Shown: positions 1 through 13,024 of the stretch, in pieces
Numbering within the stretch: position 1 is the first letter of the stretch
Layout: each line of letters opens with the position of its first letter
The notes under the pieces: generated by a model
The model's input: only the letters and a program-made list of their open reading frames with translations
Told to the model about the DNA's origin: nothing
Databases searched by the model: none
Made by a program: the position numbers and the translations under genes
Origin: Henricia sp. BOLD:AAB3569
Lineage: Eukaryota > Echinodermata > Asteroidea > Spinulosida > Echinasteridae
Assembly (NCBI GenBank): GCA_037783545.1
Contig: JBBELK010000461.1
Coordinates: 372,001 to 436,000 of the forward strand
DNA: 64,000 bases
Reading direction: 5' to 3'

Positions 1-169
1 AAGCTGATAACTTTTTCTATTCTAGACAAATACCTATTTATCTTTTTAAAAAAAATTGACGCCCAAATCGGCCAAAACACGGGCAGTGGAACTTTAAGCT
101 ATATAACAAATATAAAAAAATTACGCATTTTTGCAAATCAAGGTCAAAGGTTATAAATTCACGAGATAC

Positions 170-342
170 AATAGACTGCCGAAGTGAATACGTCACCTTT
201 TGTTGGTTGCCTAGGCAATTGGATCTAAACTAAAAATCACTCAACTGTGTCCCAGTGCTTTTCAAATGGTACTTTTCCCGACGGCCATGATAGTTTAGAT
301 CCAATTGCCATGGCAACGCACGTCACACTTCGGCTGTCTATT
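170..342 (+). repeat. MITE family A, copy 1 (173-bp palindromic element)
   Basis: Ends are inverted: AATAGACTGCCGAAGTG on the left and CACTTCGGCTGTCTATT on the right. Further in, CAATTGGATCTAAACT is mirrored by AGTTTAGATCCAATTG. A second copy, reversed and roughly 90% identical by eye, lies at 41759-41931, and both copies stop at the same bases, which fixes the boundaries. There is no coding capacity. It is probably a non-autonomous DNA transposon; the superfamily is not determined because no clean target-site duplication is seen. Confidence 0.8.
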
Positions 343-575
343 TTGATGTTATTTTATAAAATGAAGGCCATTTCAAGAGCTTTAAAATGATGTAACGTTT
401 ATCTCTGTAGGTCTATTACTTTTAGAGATATAATTGTCCAAACATAGCAGGTCATGCTAATTAGTCCAAAGTTCGTTGACCCGTATCTCAAAAATTAATT
501 GACCGAATCATAAAATTTCATCCGTGATGGTCAGGTCCAAAAGCTCGTTGAATTGACACGGAATGACCCTATAGT

Positions 576-810
576 GCTGGCGATTGGTCGCAAACACTAT
601 ATACGTGACACCAAAATGGCGTCAATTAAAAAGCCAATAAAACTATTTTAAAACCCTTGGCCGCTTGATTTTATTTTACATGTTGCCTGAAAAACTGGCG
701 TGAAAATCGCGGAAGTTTGTCACAATTTCAACTTTTTGTTACATCTCTTTTTTGTTCTTGTGTGTTCAAAAGTGACTTACCGAAAACAGCGCCTTGTGAC
801 ACGCGTGTGA
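576..810 (+). repeat. Dispersed repeat R1, copy 1
   Basis: A stretch of about 235 bp starting GCTGGCGATTGGTCGCAAAC recurs in the same orientation at 2596-2850 with small indels. It is not obviously palindromic and has no open frame. Its class is unknown. Confidence 0.75.
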
Positions 811-2003
811 AAATTGTGTGTTCATATTAATTCTTATTGAGCCTGGATCCATCGCTGATTTAGAGTTATAGTTACAAAAACTGTTATTTTCCGGCATCAT
901 TTGCACCTAATTTTCTGTGTGGTTCTGGGACGAAGTGGTTTGTACTGGTTGTGTGGTTTTTATGTACGATAAAAAACACGTGAATGCACAAAATTCAGTT
1001 TTCCTATTACTACTAAGTAGACTGTCTCCGAATGTTCACACCAAAATGTTTTTAATTATGTGTACTGCGGCAAAATTGTATCTGCAAAGTTTACATAATC
1101 TGCAGTCAAATTAAAACATCAGCGAGGATTTAGACAACGTGCAAGTTGTGTCTATAAATACCACATTATGGCTGTATAGTAGTTTAACACTTCAAATCTT
1201 GTTTTCATTTCTATGAAAGCGACTCTCTAAAGGTCCTTCATCAACTGCCGTGGAGTACTCAACTCAGTGAATCCAGGAATGTACAAAACGTGAGAAAACA
1301 CTCAAAGATTAGATACCTGCCATGTAGTAACGGGTGATAGGAGGTATCAATATTGGTGAAGGAATCCCATTTATTTTGTTATAAACCCTAGGGCTGCAAA
1401 GTGCATGTCAGCACTGCATTGACGAGCTCACTGAAGACGCAGAAATAACTTCTCGTTTTCTGTTTTCATACGAGGGAAAATTTGCCGTCTCATTACGAGA
1501 TTGTGGGAAAAACCGATGTTTAAATGTCATGCAGTTTCCTGAAGGAGATTGTTTTTCCTAAAGCCTTATCATTCGTGAGTGTGTAGCGGTAATTTCTTCA
1601 CTTTTTCACCAGGGATCAGGTTGGCGTACCCGCGGTACTTTCCGAGCCTTCCACCTCTGTCTCTGTATATCGCAAGTCAATCATTTTATGTGGATTGGGT
1701 TTTCACTGTCTCCCTTGTTGGTCACTTGGGTTCTTTCCCCATCCACTCCCATCCCCAACCCATATGTGTAGGGTTTTTCAAACACACCTTTCCTCAAATA
1801 CCAATGAATAAATGTTGTGTCGTTCATGAATGCTGGAAATTCTAAAAATCTTGTTTTTCTTTCATAGTTCAAATTGAAGGATTTTTTCATGTTCCTTATT
1901 TGCAATTTTTCTTATTATATCACTAGTACTTCGGAATCAGAGACGACGATAGAGACAGACGTTTCCAATTACGAAATCGACTTTTCCAAGTATTAACAGT
2001 TAG
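811..2003. other. No gene seen between the two R1 repeats
   Basis: AT-rich sequence with only short chance open frames. I see no conserved domain, splice-bounded exon or clear repeat in it. Confidence 0.6.
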
Positions 2004-2073
2004 GTTAATGCCTTTGCTATGGAGCTGCGTATTTCGTGGCCTCACGCGCGCATTGACGAGCCTCTGCCTTTAA
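2004..2073 (+). repeat. MITE family B, one-armed remnant
   Basis: Matches the right half of the TTAA-bounded element at 40089-40234 and 52750-52890: GCTATGGAGCTGCGTATTTC, then CATTGACGAGCCTCTGCC and TTTAA. The left arm is missing, but TTAA still stands at the left edge, so this looks like an internal deletion derivative or a broken copy. Confidence 0.7.
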
Positions 2074-2595
2074 ATTAGAATACCTGCACCATTCATATAT
2101 CATGTCTGCATATTGTTTATGTTATTTCGTTATGTTATAGTTTTTCCGTTGACACTCACAGGACACGTCCCATAGCCTGAGACACACTAAGCACTATATC
2201 TAACATTATCCATTTATTGTAAGCGTAAAAATGTGCCGCCTACTTCTTATTAGGCTTACGCGTTGACCATCATCATGGGACGCTATTCAGATATTCACAC
2301 CAGTCTGGTGCGAAATCATCAGCAAAACACTGAAACTCATTACACAGAAATAAACAGAGTATCGGTGTTTCGTCGCGGAATAAATGATTGTTAATGGTTC
2401 CCGTGAGAAATTTGAGCTCCAATGCACCATGAATGTGTTATAATGTCAAGCTTATTGGGGAATGGTTGCATCGGCGCGGTCCTATTTCAAGTTAACTGAT
2501 TTTAATCCGTAAACATGAGGAATCAGCTGGCGCAGCGATGTTTAGATTAGTTCACCAGGAATCAAAAATCCGTCGGGATATTTACCGGTTCAGTT

Positions 2596-2850
2596 GCTGG
2601 CGATTGGTCGCAAACACTATACGTGACCAAAATGGCGTCAATTAAAAAGCCAATAAAACTATTTTGAAACCTTTGGCCACTCGATTTTGTTTTACATGTT
2701 GCCTGTTGTCAGCCATGAAAAAACTGGTGTGAAAATCGCAGGAGTTTGTCACAATTTCAACTTGAATTATTGTATTTTACGTCTCTTATTTCTTGTGTGT
2801 TCAACAGTGTCTTACCCCAAACAGCGCCCTCTTTCTGTGACATTTTGTGA
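2596..2850 (+). repeat. Dispersed repeat R1, copy 2
   Basis: Direct copy of 576-810. It carries a short insertion after GTTGCCTG relative to copy 1 and runs into a 14-bp microsatellite on its right. The two copies are about 2 kb apart in the same orientation. Confidence 0.75.
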
Positions 2851-2898
2851 AGAAATTTAAGAGATTTCAAAATTTTGAAAAAAGCGCTACCTCTTATG

Positions 2899-2993
2899 CA
2901 TCGCACATCCTACATCGCACATCCTATATCGCACATCCTATATCGCACATCCTATATCGCACATCCTATATCGCACATCCTATATCGCACATC
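2899..2993 (+). repeat. 14-bp tandem repeat (CATCGCACATCCTA), about 7 copies
   Basis: Nearly perfect tandem units of 14 bp. The open frame across it, with repeated His-Pro-Ile-Ser peptides, is a by-product of the repeat and not a gene. Confidence 0.9.
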
Positions 2994-5900
2994 CCTTCAT
3001 AAACCAATCTCTTCTATGCAGCAAACTGAGCAAAGACTTAATAAAGTTATGGCCTTTAAATCTCACGCAAGACTGAGTTGTATCTGAAAACAACCCCGGG
3101 CAATTGTTATCATCTCGACCCTGATATTTTCCTTATCTTATCGACCTTGAACCCAATTCATCCTCATGCAACGGATTTGTGGCGTCAACATCCCGTGGTT
3201 TCTCCATTACGCGTCTATGCACTAACACGATCAGCGCAAAATCCTTCTCTCGAAGACCACGCATGCGTAAAAGCGGAAATTCGATTGGGTCAAGCCAACC
3301 GAATAAATTGCAACAGAAAAAGGCACTGTTAAATATACTGTACTCTTCGCTTACAAAAAAAAACAACGGAAACAGTTATTTAAATATATTACACAGAACA
3401 TCTAAAAAAGAAACATAAATGTGCATATTACAAAATTTGTGACGTCAGAAAACAAATTGCTCGTTGAAACAAAACACCAAAATGACATTTCATAACATTG
3501 ACAGCAAATCACAAAATGCTTTCTTCCCACTTTAAAAAAAAGGTATTGTAGAAATACATGTACGCAATTCTCTTTTAGAAACTGTATGTTTGGTTTCTGC
3601 AAAATGCAGCAAACCTCCCACAATGAACTCAGACTTGCCAAACTCAAACTATTGGTGGCAGCAGACTCCTTTGGGCTTTGCCGTGCAGTTGTAATATGCT
3701 GTACACACCGCTCCGTTTATGTCGTTATGTATCGGTCATAACTGAGGGTCCAGAGTATAAACTGCACCTTTTGTCTTACTTCAACACTGTAGCATTGTGT
3801 TATCACTGTGAATAAATGCACATGGTTTGTTTCCACCCACAGTTGTACGAAACGTATATAGTACATGGCGGTCCGGGAGTGCATCATTGGTTACCGGATT
3901 CGTGTATATGCGATGAAAAGTGGCCGATTTATTCGCTGCCAACAAACGCCTTAAATATTTCACCATTGTTCCATGCTAAAAATGGCACTTAAGAAAGCCA
4001 TGTTCTGAGACCGTCTACAGACTCTATACATAATATCAGGTAGTCTTACCTGTCCACATTACACAGTGGGGGGCTAGCTAAATAATTACATATAGTGTCT
4101 GGACTGTGATTGTAACTTGTTTGGTCAAAACAGACCTTATGATTTCACTACAGAGGTCAAGTCTTTGTTCGCATCAGGATGTACTTGGGTGCATGTTTTG
4201 TGCTTCCTTTGCAGAGAAAATTAAGTGGCAAAAACTACTCTGTCTAAATAAGGTGACTGCTACGCGTAAGATCTATATTGGGAAAACCAATAACGACACA
4301 TGAATTATCAAGTAGGCTATTCTTGAATACTAGTAACTTTATTCACATCAAACGAACGCATTTAAATTTCCATCAAAACAATTTTGTACATTTCCTGCGT
4401 TTCTTATGTACAGTATACGATCTTTATACAATTCAAACGTTACAATCATTTAAACGCGTGGTGATAACTTGCTTGTGCGTTTATACATTACTGACCAGAT
4501 CTTAGAAGATACCTTGCCACAAAGTATCTAGATATGCTTCTTACAAGACTTGAATTACGGGTGAAAACAACAAAACCGTGATAATTAAGTGGATCAAATC
4601 TAAACAATAAACTGGTGATATAATGTGACGACTTAGTGCATCCAAACCACGGCGTAATTTACAGGCGGCCAAGAAAAACAACAGAATTAGTATTAACCAC
4701 ACACCATATCTGTTATAATAATATTCACCTGTTACGATAAATCTGTTAATTGGACAGTTTGTGAAATGCCAAATTATTTTACAGCTTGGTTCATTAGAAA
4801 AGAGGTTTTGTCTCATAACGCAGACGACAAGCAGCAATATTTTGGCGCCAAAACCATCGAGCGTGAATTACACATCTGTCGGTTAGTAATTTTTGCGCGC
4901 AGCAATCCAGCGAAACACATCCCATAGAGAATTTATCTAAAACAAGAAACGTGGTGATTTGTTAATTTAATCTTGCAGTAATTGCCAGCGAGTGAATCTT
5001 TTAGATATACCATACATTTTGTTCGTGTTCGTTCTGGTATCTCCAAGTGTATTTTGATACATGTGATATATATTGGTGACAAAAAACAGAATTTGGTTAT
5101 GGCACAAATGCTGAGAAGTATCCGTATCCCGAACACTTAATATCAATCGAAGACAACAATATAAATAAATGACATCTAAAGCAAATTATCGATTGGCAAC
5201 TCGTACATCTAACGGCGCGATCTGACAAGACAACATTTGTAGTTAATCACTCCAATTTTTCGACCTAGATGTGGCTGATTTGGCGCCAAAAGCGGCCAGA
5301 CACGTACACGCAACTTACAATTTATTGATTCTTGTTAATGGGAGTTTCTTAATAAGAGCACGTTATTTTTTTATAACATGCAGGAACATTGTATTATCAA
5401 GAACGAACAAAATGACGAACAGAGTAAATCACGTAATATTCGGTCCCGTGCCTAATCACCATTGAAATGAAACAACGAAACAAGAATGAGATGAATGAAT
5501 TGCTAAGGATTGGGACCTGAATATTTTCCCTATAAGTAGACTATAATGTATTAACAATGCTCGTATTATCAAGGTTCCACTTTGATTGAGATTTTGCATA
5601 TCTCTACAAGACATAATGCAGACAAGAAGAAACAAAAAGCGCGCTGTGGGAATAGCGGGATGGCAACATCATCTTCCGCATTGTGCAATTCTTGTCAGTC
5701 CCCAATCCTTCCCGCCATTTTCTGTCGGTCCTCGATGTTTTGATTGGGTAACGGTCCGTGCGTTTGTCAAAAAGACTAGTCCGTCTTTTCCCGCTAAATG
5801 TTTTTATTGTATAAATGGTCCATTCTCGTCACCATGGAAACGCTAGGGGCAAGGATGTGCACACTTAGCAACCCTGATTCTTTCTCATCTTATTACTTCT

Positions 5901-6093
5901 AAAGGAACTCCTTGTCCGTCCGTCAGTCTGTCTCCATATTTTACTTCGTGAAGCCACTAACAAAGCGAATGTGACAGTTTTTTTCATAAAGTTTTTACCA
6001 ATTATGAAAATCACTGATACAAATAGAGATTCAAAACAAATAAACTGTTTGCTTCGGTTAAACAATGAAACCTATCCCGCGTACAGACGTAAA
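2994..6093. other. No gene seen; two palindromic E2F-like motifs
   Basis: Only short chance open frames. The perfect palindrome TTTGGCGCCAAA occurs at 4841-4852 and again at 5279-5290. It matches the E2F consensus TTTSGCGC read on both strands. No promoter or exon can be tied to it. Confidence 0.5.
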
Positions 6094-6346
6094 GGTGGAT
6101 TTCACACTCAACCCTTTTCGCGCGTAAATTCCCCGCGTCGCTTTGAGAAAAAGCGATGTGGGGGAATTTGGAGTAAAATGATGCATTGAAAATCAAAGAA
6201 TCATGAACAAAACACTTTCCGCCCAAGTCGATTCTGTGGTTTTCTGTGCGTCATTTGACGTCAAATTCCCTCCACAGCGCTTGTTTCTCAAAGCGCGAGC
6301 GACGCGTGTCGAATTTACGCGCGAAAAGGCTGTGTGAATTCAGCCT
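6094..6346 (+). repeat. MITE family C, copy 1 (foldback, about 253 bp)
   Basis: Left arm reads GGATTTCACACT then CCTTTTCGCGCGTAAATTC; the right arm mirrors it as GAATTTACGCGCGAAAAGG then TGTGTGAATTCAGCC. The arms continue inward (TCGCTTTGAGAAA against TTTCTCAAAGCG), so most of the element can fold into one hairpin. A diverged copy is at 10835-11084. No coding capacity. Confidence 0.85.
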
Positions 6347-9300
6347 AAATTGTCCTTGTTCCTTGTTCCTCTAACACTGCAAGGAAGTAATGGCACTGGG
6401 TGAAACCATGGCCTTTCCCCCGCAAGCATCTCCATCAGGGTCGACAATGTTGTTGTTGATATCGCCCCCATTACTTGATGCTTCGAGAACAAGAAACAAG
6501 AACGATCTTCTTTAGATATGTTACGCCCTTCATCCAGGAATTCGTAAAAACATTTGATCTTGCAGATGATATTTTTTGTGTTTTATCTGGTATGTAAGTG
6601 TGACGTCACATCCACCATGTGATACCCAGTGCACCCTATATATAAAGGTAGGCAATGTAAAGGCATTTGAACCATTTTGAACCGAAAATAAAATAACTGT
6701 CAAGTTAGCCAATGAGCGTTGGGAATCAGTGGTCCGCTAAAACGTGTGTGATACAGTCCAAACCAGCACCTAAGGATCCAAAACCGAAACTTGATATTTC
6801 AAAATGTTCAAACACACGCCGTCGCGACACAATTCGAGTAACATGCAGCTCCTCTCGTTTGTTTTTCCATAGCATTACGAAGATCAAATAACAATCCAAA
6901 TGCATGATCTGAGCCCGTGGGCGCCTTCTAAATCATGCAAGGAAGTGGCGTTCATTTAGTCTACGCTGATGTGTATACGAACAATAAATATCGAAATTCA
7001 ATTTATGCAATAACATCTTGGAAATCCGAGTAGCCGATCCCGCAAACTATATTGAATATTGTGGAGGGATTTGTAGACTACGGTTACTCGTAAAATTGAT
7101 TGCTGTCACGTGGACAGAATAAAACTCTGCATTACGATTGGATGACTATGTCCACTTTTTATAAAATCCACTGTGATTCACTTCCCACGAGCCGTACCAT
7201 TGTTTTATTTACTGACTATTTCTTCTGGATATTTCGTCATTAAAAAAAATTCTGAATGTAAATGACACGTAGTATTTGATATACCAAAAACGGAAAACGA
7301 AAAAGAGAAAAAGCCTTTTAGACCAATAACGCCATTGACTATTCAAAAATTGTTGGGAATTTCCTTTTGTGTAAACACAAAGTGAATGTAGCTAATTAGT
7401 ATTATTGCAAATATTTTTCATCGTGCCAAAGCGTTTTTATTATCACATTTTATTGAGATTGCGCGCTAAAACAATCAGTGATAATGTGCGAAAAAGTAGA
7501 CTTTGACCCAGGGCAGTCGAAAAAACGAGGGTTATGAATCAAATCCAGCCAAAATGCCATCAGGGCGTTGTTTGTTCGTCTGTTATGTATTCGCTGCAAC
7601 CAACCCGGTTAATCTGTGCTATAACGTCCCACCAGGCCATTCGTACACACGCTAAGTGAGTAAATCAACCCAAGACATTTCACATGACAAAACGTGCATT
7701 TAATCAGTGCCACGAACTCATGGAACGTGTGGAATTAAATAAACTCGACTTTTTTTCGCGCTGGAAAGAGGTCATTTATAAGTTTAATTTGGGGATCAAT
7801 TTGTATTGTTGTCATGTTCAAACACGAGGCTGAACCATTTTTCACAATACATCGTAAGTTGACGCAATTTGGTCATGTATCAAGGACTAAAACGGAGACG
7901 CATTACCCATTAATAAAGTGCAAATCTTATAATATTTTTTTTTATTCCGGCAAAACTTATTCAGGCCTGTCTAAATTTTCCCCCTAAATGCAACCACGCA
8001 GTGTGTTGACAAGAACTCTGCTGGCGCTGGCCCAGTCACAAACATTGCGCATAAAGAACGATAATGCGGCCCTTATGGTCTTATAAAAAAAATCTCGGAA
8101 GGTTCCGTTCCATGATTTTTTGAGCGATTGCTCATTAAACAGGTAATTATACAACCACGACCTGCTATGTCGGATACGGGACGGAGGAAGTGTAAGTATA
8201 TGGAACGGTCACGTGACCCATCTATCGCAGGGGTTGCTGGGCAGTCGTTATTTTGTATTCGTCGAGTCATCAGTCGCGTCATCGTATACAATGTCGACGA
8301 TGTCATTTAGAGGGGAATCTTTGGTAAAACAGGAATTTTAGCCTTAAATTCTCGCCATAACGACTCAGGTATAGACCCATTATCACGGTGCGTCCATCTT
8401 TGTCTTGTTCCCCATAGTACGTGTCAGTACGATCAGTGCGTCTGCGCATCCGCGCGATAGCGCGTGTATCTCCCGTTGAGAATCACTGCTGTCCACGCTG
8501 CGCGCTCTCTTGATCGCGCAACGCTTGTGCCATTGTGATGCACACAATAAACAATTTCAAAACGGGACCAAACTATTTTTTCCTGCAAGCCTCGCTTTGG
8601 TTACGTTCATTTTAATAGGAGAAAAGGGAAGACGGCCACACCGTGATAAAGGTCTATACCTGGTATTCGCTACACATGCACATTGGCTATGTTGGATATC
8701 ATTTCAATTTTTGACAAAATTTTGTTTAAGTATAACAATTGTAAAACCTCACTGTAAAATTAAACCACGCTGTAAATTTAGTGTCCTCACGCTACGACCC
8801 TATAACAGCATCTTTCTTAATGACTAAGTTTCATACCTATAAGTTTCATACATGTGAATGTATATAAAGTTGCAGTCAGCCAACTTACAATGCATGTCAT
8901 GTTTTGAGGCATGGAGAAAAAGACTGCTCAATGACGTTAATTAAGGGCTGTGAATGACAACAACCGTGTATATAATCAAACTCAATTTAATCTTACATGG
9001 TTTATCACCGAGACTGTGATAAAATAGCGACCCGTTTGACATAAATGATCTCATACACAGTCAGAACCTCCACCGGGTTGTAATAAACCACGCACATCGT
9101 ATTGGACAAATTACTATTGATACTATGTGATCTGTATACAGTGAATATTGACATAAGCTGTATACAGTGAATGTATGTAGAAATTTCAATTAAAAAGTCA
9201 AATCCAAGTGCATAAAAATCGATCAGACAATCGAGTCACTGCAATCGGGGGAAATGTGGATCGTGTGATACGCACGATCGATAATGCGAATGGTTACCGA

Positions 9301-9870
9301 GTGACGTCATAATGACGTCGTTGGTAAAATTAAAAAAACAACTTGAGAAGATGGAGGAAAACGGCATTAAGTAAAATTCAAAATGGATAAGTTTTCGACT
9401 TCTTTCAGTTTGGCCGTGTCCCTTTATTATAGTTGGATAGTGCATGCAAATAGATCCAGAGCACAGGTGGAAACCATGCTACTGCCTGCATTACGAGCTT
9501 AATCCAAACACACGGCCCGCACCTGCCGTCATTTACCGGGCATTTAGCCGCAAAATATACACGGGGATTTTAACATCGATCGTGCATGGTTCAACATCGG
9601 GGATTATCGTTAGTTTCTCGGTAATCCACAGATGCAAATCTCACTAGCTTAAACGAGCGTTGGGAAATCTTTGGTGCATGCATTTCACTAAAAACCTAAA
9701 AACCGGCTGTAATGTGGATGGAGCACTCTCCCCAAGATTAATAACGGAGATTGATTGCACAGCAAAACATCTCAAATATATTACCTTTCGATAGAGAGCC
9801 CCGGAGGGAAATATTGGGGGTTCTAACAAGTATATTAATTCGTCTAATGTGCCGTGGATATCCCGGGTGC
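6347..9870. other. No gene seen
   Basis: About 3.5 kb of AT-rich sequence with only short unrelated open frames. A double CRE-like motif (GTGACGTCATAATGACGTC) sits near 9300, without an adjacent recognisable exon. Confidence 0.55.
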
Positions 9871-9903
9871 GGGAGGGTGGGGGGGGGGGGGGGGGGGAGG
9901 GGG
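9871..9903 (+). repeat. Poly-G tract
   Basis: About 30 nearly uninterrupted G residues with single A and T interruptions. It is the only long G tract on this strand; the other homopolymer tracts in the window are C on this strand. Confidence 0.9.
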
Positions 9904-10834
9904 TGTTCTTTGGCGCCAGGTCGATGGTGTGATTTTAACAGTGAAAGAGCCTGCACTGAAAATGACTTTGGGAAAATCAAGGATATGATCAACTCGATAG
10001 GCTTATAAACTTGAGGTTTACTTATTTCGGTAGGTGAAAAGGACAATTGTTTGTGTCCGTCATGTCAAATCATGTCGTCCAATCATCTGTCACGTCTGAA
10101 CGAAATGCTGTATAAAGTATGGTAAATCTACATAACGCGGAAGGTGATTGGCAGGAATTGAAATTTGCGCATGCATCCAATCACATACTAACTTTACAAC
10201 GCATGCGTATATGACAACATCTTTCTACAAAATAATACTGTTGTTCAAGTTCTGGATAATGTTTGGTGTGTTCCTATAATACGTCCAATGCGTGTATAGC
10301 ACATGCACAGTGAAGGTTGTTTGGTACGAGTTCCTTTAAAATTAGCTCGAGAAATTTTAAAAATTCTTAATGCTCAACTTGAGAAAATGCTTGTTTTTGG
10401 AGAAAGCATAGAAGCAGGCCGCTCTGCTGCAGTGCCGCGAGGCATTTATCACACGGAGCACAGCGAAGTGAACATCGAGCTCGTTCAGTCGATAGCAGGC
10501 AACATAGGCTCTACTTGCCGCCATTCGCTCCTCATTCATGCAAGCCTCATCGGTTGCACCATATAGGCCTTGATTTGTTTACATAGAACCTCTTGCACGT
10601 ACGCCAGACTCCGTGTACCGAGCTACCGAAACGTTGTTACCGCAAGTTAAGTCAATACTTTAACTAATGCCGTTGTTCTTAATGCGCCCTCCCTCTTTGT
10701 CTAAGATGCAATTCAAAATGCACTTTGCCTTTTTCAAAACGAAACGCTGGGAAATTAATTTGGCATTTCCAAACTATCTCACCATTAAAACTCCTACCCC
10801 TTTAGCGATATATCTGTCAAGGTAAACATTACTT
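9904..10834. other. No gene seen
   Basis: An open frame of 87 residues at 10303-10566 resembles no family I know. No repeat structure was noticed. Confidence 0.5.
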
Positions 10835-11084
10835 AGGCTGGATTCACACTAATTGACCCTTTCGCGCGTAATTTTGACTCGTGTCGCTTTGAGAAAAAGG
10901 AGTCCGGATGGAATTTGGAGGGAAACGACGTACTGAAAACCACAGAAACACAAAATCACTTTCTGCCCAAGCTTATTGATTCGGTGGTTTTTAGTGAGTC
11001 GTTATACTTCAGATTCCCTCCACATCACTTTATCTCAAAGCTACACGTGTCAAATTTACACGCGAAAAGGCTCAGTGTGAATCC
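10835..11084 (+). repeat. MITE family C, copy 2
   Basis: Ends AGGCTGGATTCACACT and AGTGTGAATCCA are inverted, with CCCTTTCGCGCGTAA near the left end answering TTACACGCGAAAAGG near the right. Internal blocks (GTCGCTTTGAGAAAAAGG, CTTTCTGCCCAAGCTTATTG) match copy 1 at 6094-6346. It is more diverged from palindromy than copy 1. Confidence 0.8.
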
Positions 11085-11364
11085 ACATTTACATAGTTAT
11101 GGCTTTCAAAGGTCAAATCCTTGGATTCTAAGCTGGTCCACGCTACTAAAGTGTTTCCAAACACTCCTACAATCTCAAATATGCACCTGAATTTCTTCGA
11201 AGGTTCATTATCACAGACAGATGCACACAGCATCTCTACAAAATATTTCTCCAACAGACATTGAAATTTTTCTGAACGAATAAAAAACTAACGCAATATG
11301 ATACTGTCATTGTATATAGAACTATTACCAAAATGATATGTCGGTTAATCTACCACTATTACCA

Positions 11365-11497
11365 TTAGACTCTCTGCAGAAGCGGCCATGTTGGGGCAGG
11401 TTTTGTATTTTAAATGAGGTAACATACATACAGTACTCATACCTGTCACATGACAACAGTTGTCCCCTATGATGGCCGCCATTGCGAAGGTTCTATT
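11365..11497 (+). repeat. MITE family H, copy 1
   Basis: Left arm TTAGACTCTCTGCAGAAGCG then GGCCATG; right arm GATGGCCGCCATTGCGAAGG then TTCTATTT. It shares the arm and inner sequence (GGGGCAGG then TTTTAAATGA) with the better-preserved copies at 36758-36907 and 51591-51738. No coding capacity. Confidence 0.7.
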
Positions 11498-12407
11498 TGG
11501 AACTCCTTGTCATACAAATCAAACCAAACCATCCCGCCATTAAAGTGACATGACAATGACATAACACCGGTCTGTTTTTATCTTGCGTTATATCAGCCCA
11601 AAATCAACACTCTCTACACGGTACGGGTGATTTCCCGCCAATTTACAACACACATACGGATTACACATTTTGTGTGTATGTATGTTTGTCTTATACAGCT
11701 ATAACGAACAAGCCCCACGGTGCATATACTGGCAAGGAACACAACCTATGCATTGGTTTAGTATCGAGTTCTGTTTTCATAATCGATTCTAGTTTCCCGC
11801 ATAAGAATAACCCTAAAATTATCATTTTCACGGCAAAACGTCGGCAGCAATATTCCACAATTCTGACGTCGGTTATATGCACTTTGTCCCATTTACACAA
11901 TCGACAAATCGATCGCTTTTCTCTCTCCATTCTAGCCAACCTTTTTCCCAATCTAATTTTGCCTCAATATTATGAAAACAAAGTACCACCATATGTTCTG
12001 TGGCCTGCTTCGCGTGCACTTTGCTTCACAATAGTTTACGTACAATTCGTGATAGGTTAAATTTGAGATTTAAATGTCTTGTAGGTAAATAAACGTAGGC
12101 TGGGTGGAACAGGTTGTAGACAATGCCATCGCAAGACTACTGCAAGCCCCTGCAAGTCTTTACAAGTCCGTCACACTTCTCTGTGTCCCAATATAACTTA
12201 TTTAAAGGTAACATACGCGATTAACGTTTGCCGTTTATTTTCGAAATTGACTGAATATGAGGTTACGGCCAATGACGTCACACTCAAAACAACGACATAT
12301 TCAAATGTTGGAAATAACCAGCAAAAAAGCAGTTCCGTGCAGTCTAGTTCCCTGACCTCATTCCAAATGAAACACTAGAAATCGATAGAAATGTTGACAA
12401 ATGTCTA
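11498..12407. other. No gene seen
   Basis: A 128-residue open frame at 11674-12060 (+) has no recognisable motif and no supporting repeat or splice context. I do not call it a gene. Confidence 0.5.
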
Positions 12408-12588
12408 TGAGTTTTGGAAAATCTGGATGAAGTGAAAAAACAACTTAGCTCCACCGGGATTCGAACTGCGGACCTTTTGCTTAACGTGCAAATGCCCTAC
12501 CAATTGAGCTATGAAGCCAACTGGTGGTTTGAAAAACGGTATTGCAGTTGTTCCTCACTGGTTGGGATTGGCTATCACATGAGCTTTA
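12408..12588 (-). repeat. tRNA-related SINE-like repeat S1, copy 1
   Basis: Read on the minus strand it contains TAGCTCAATTGGTAGGGCAT (pol III A-box type) and GCAGTTCGAATCCCGG (B-box type). The same sequence, including about 60 bp before the tRNA-like part (CCAATCCCAACCAGTGAGGA) and about 45 bp after it, recurs at 41371-41551. The tRNA-like segment cannot form a paired acceptor stem, so it is not a functional tRNA gene. Confidence 0.85.
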
Positions 12589-13024
12589 CAAGCCTTACAA
12601 ATGGATAAACCCTTCAATGAGATAACTACCCCTCCCAAAGATCACTTAAGATACGCCCCAATTATGAATGGGTGGTTTCTGTTATAAGGAAACTATTAGA
12701 AATTGATAGACATAGATGTTGTTTGGTAACGAAATGAATGCCAAGTGTATATACGCTTGGGAGTGCAGCACGCTAATTAAATACGTGATTCTTGCAAAGT
12801 AAACTGGCTTTAAAGGAACAGTAACAGGGGAATTGGGCTTCGTGTTTCATGCTCCGTTTACTTGTGAGTGACTATATATTCGTAGACGACTCGTGATTTT
12901 TTCTTCAATGGGTTTGCGATAGGCACGACTTCAAAACGGCTTCATAAGTTTCCGCATATTATGAACAACGTACTAGCACCAGTCTAATCGGCAAGTTTAC
13001 ACTTACAAATTGACCTGAAGCATG

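Noticed and set aside
576-2850. The R1 direct repeats as the ends of one larger mobile element
   Set aside because: No paired termini, flanking duplication or coding interior is visible, so two separate copies of a dispersed repeat are more likely.
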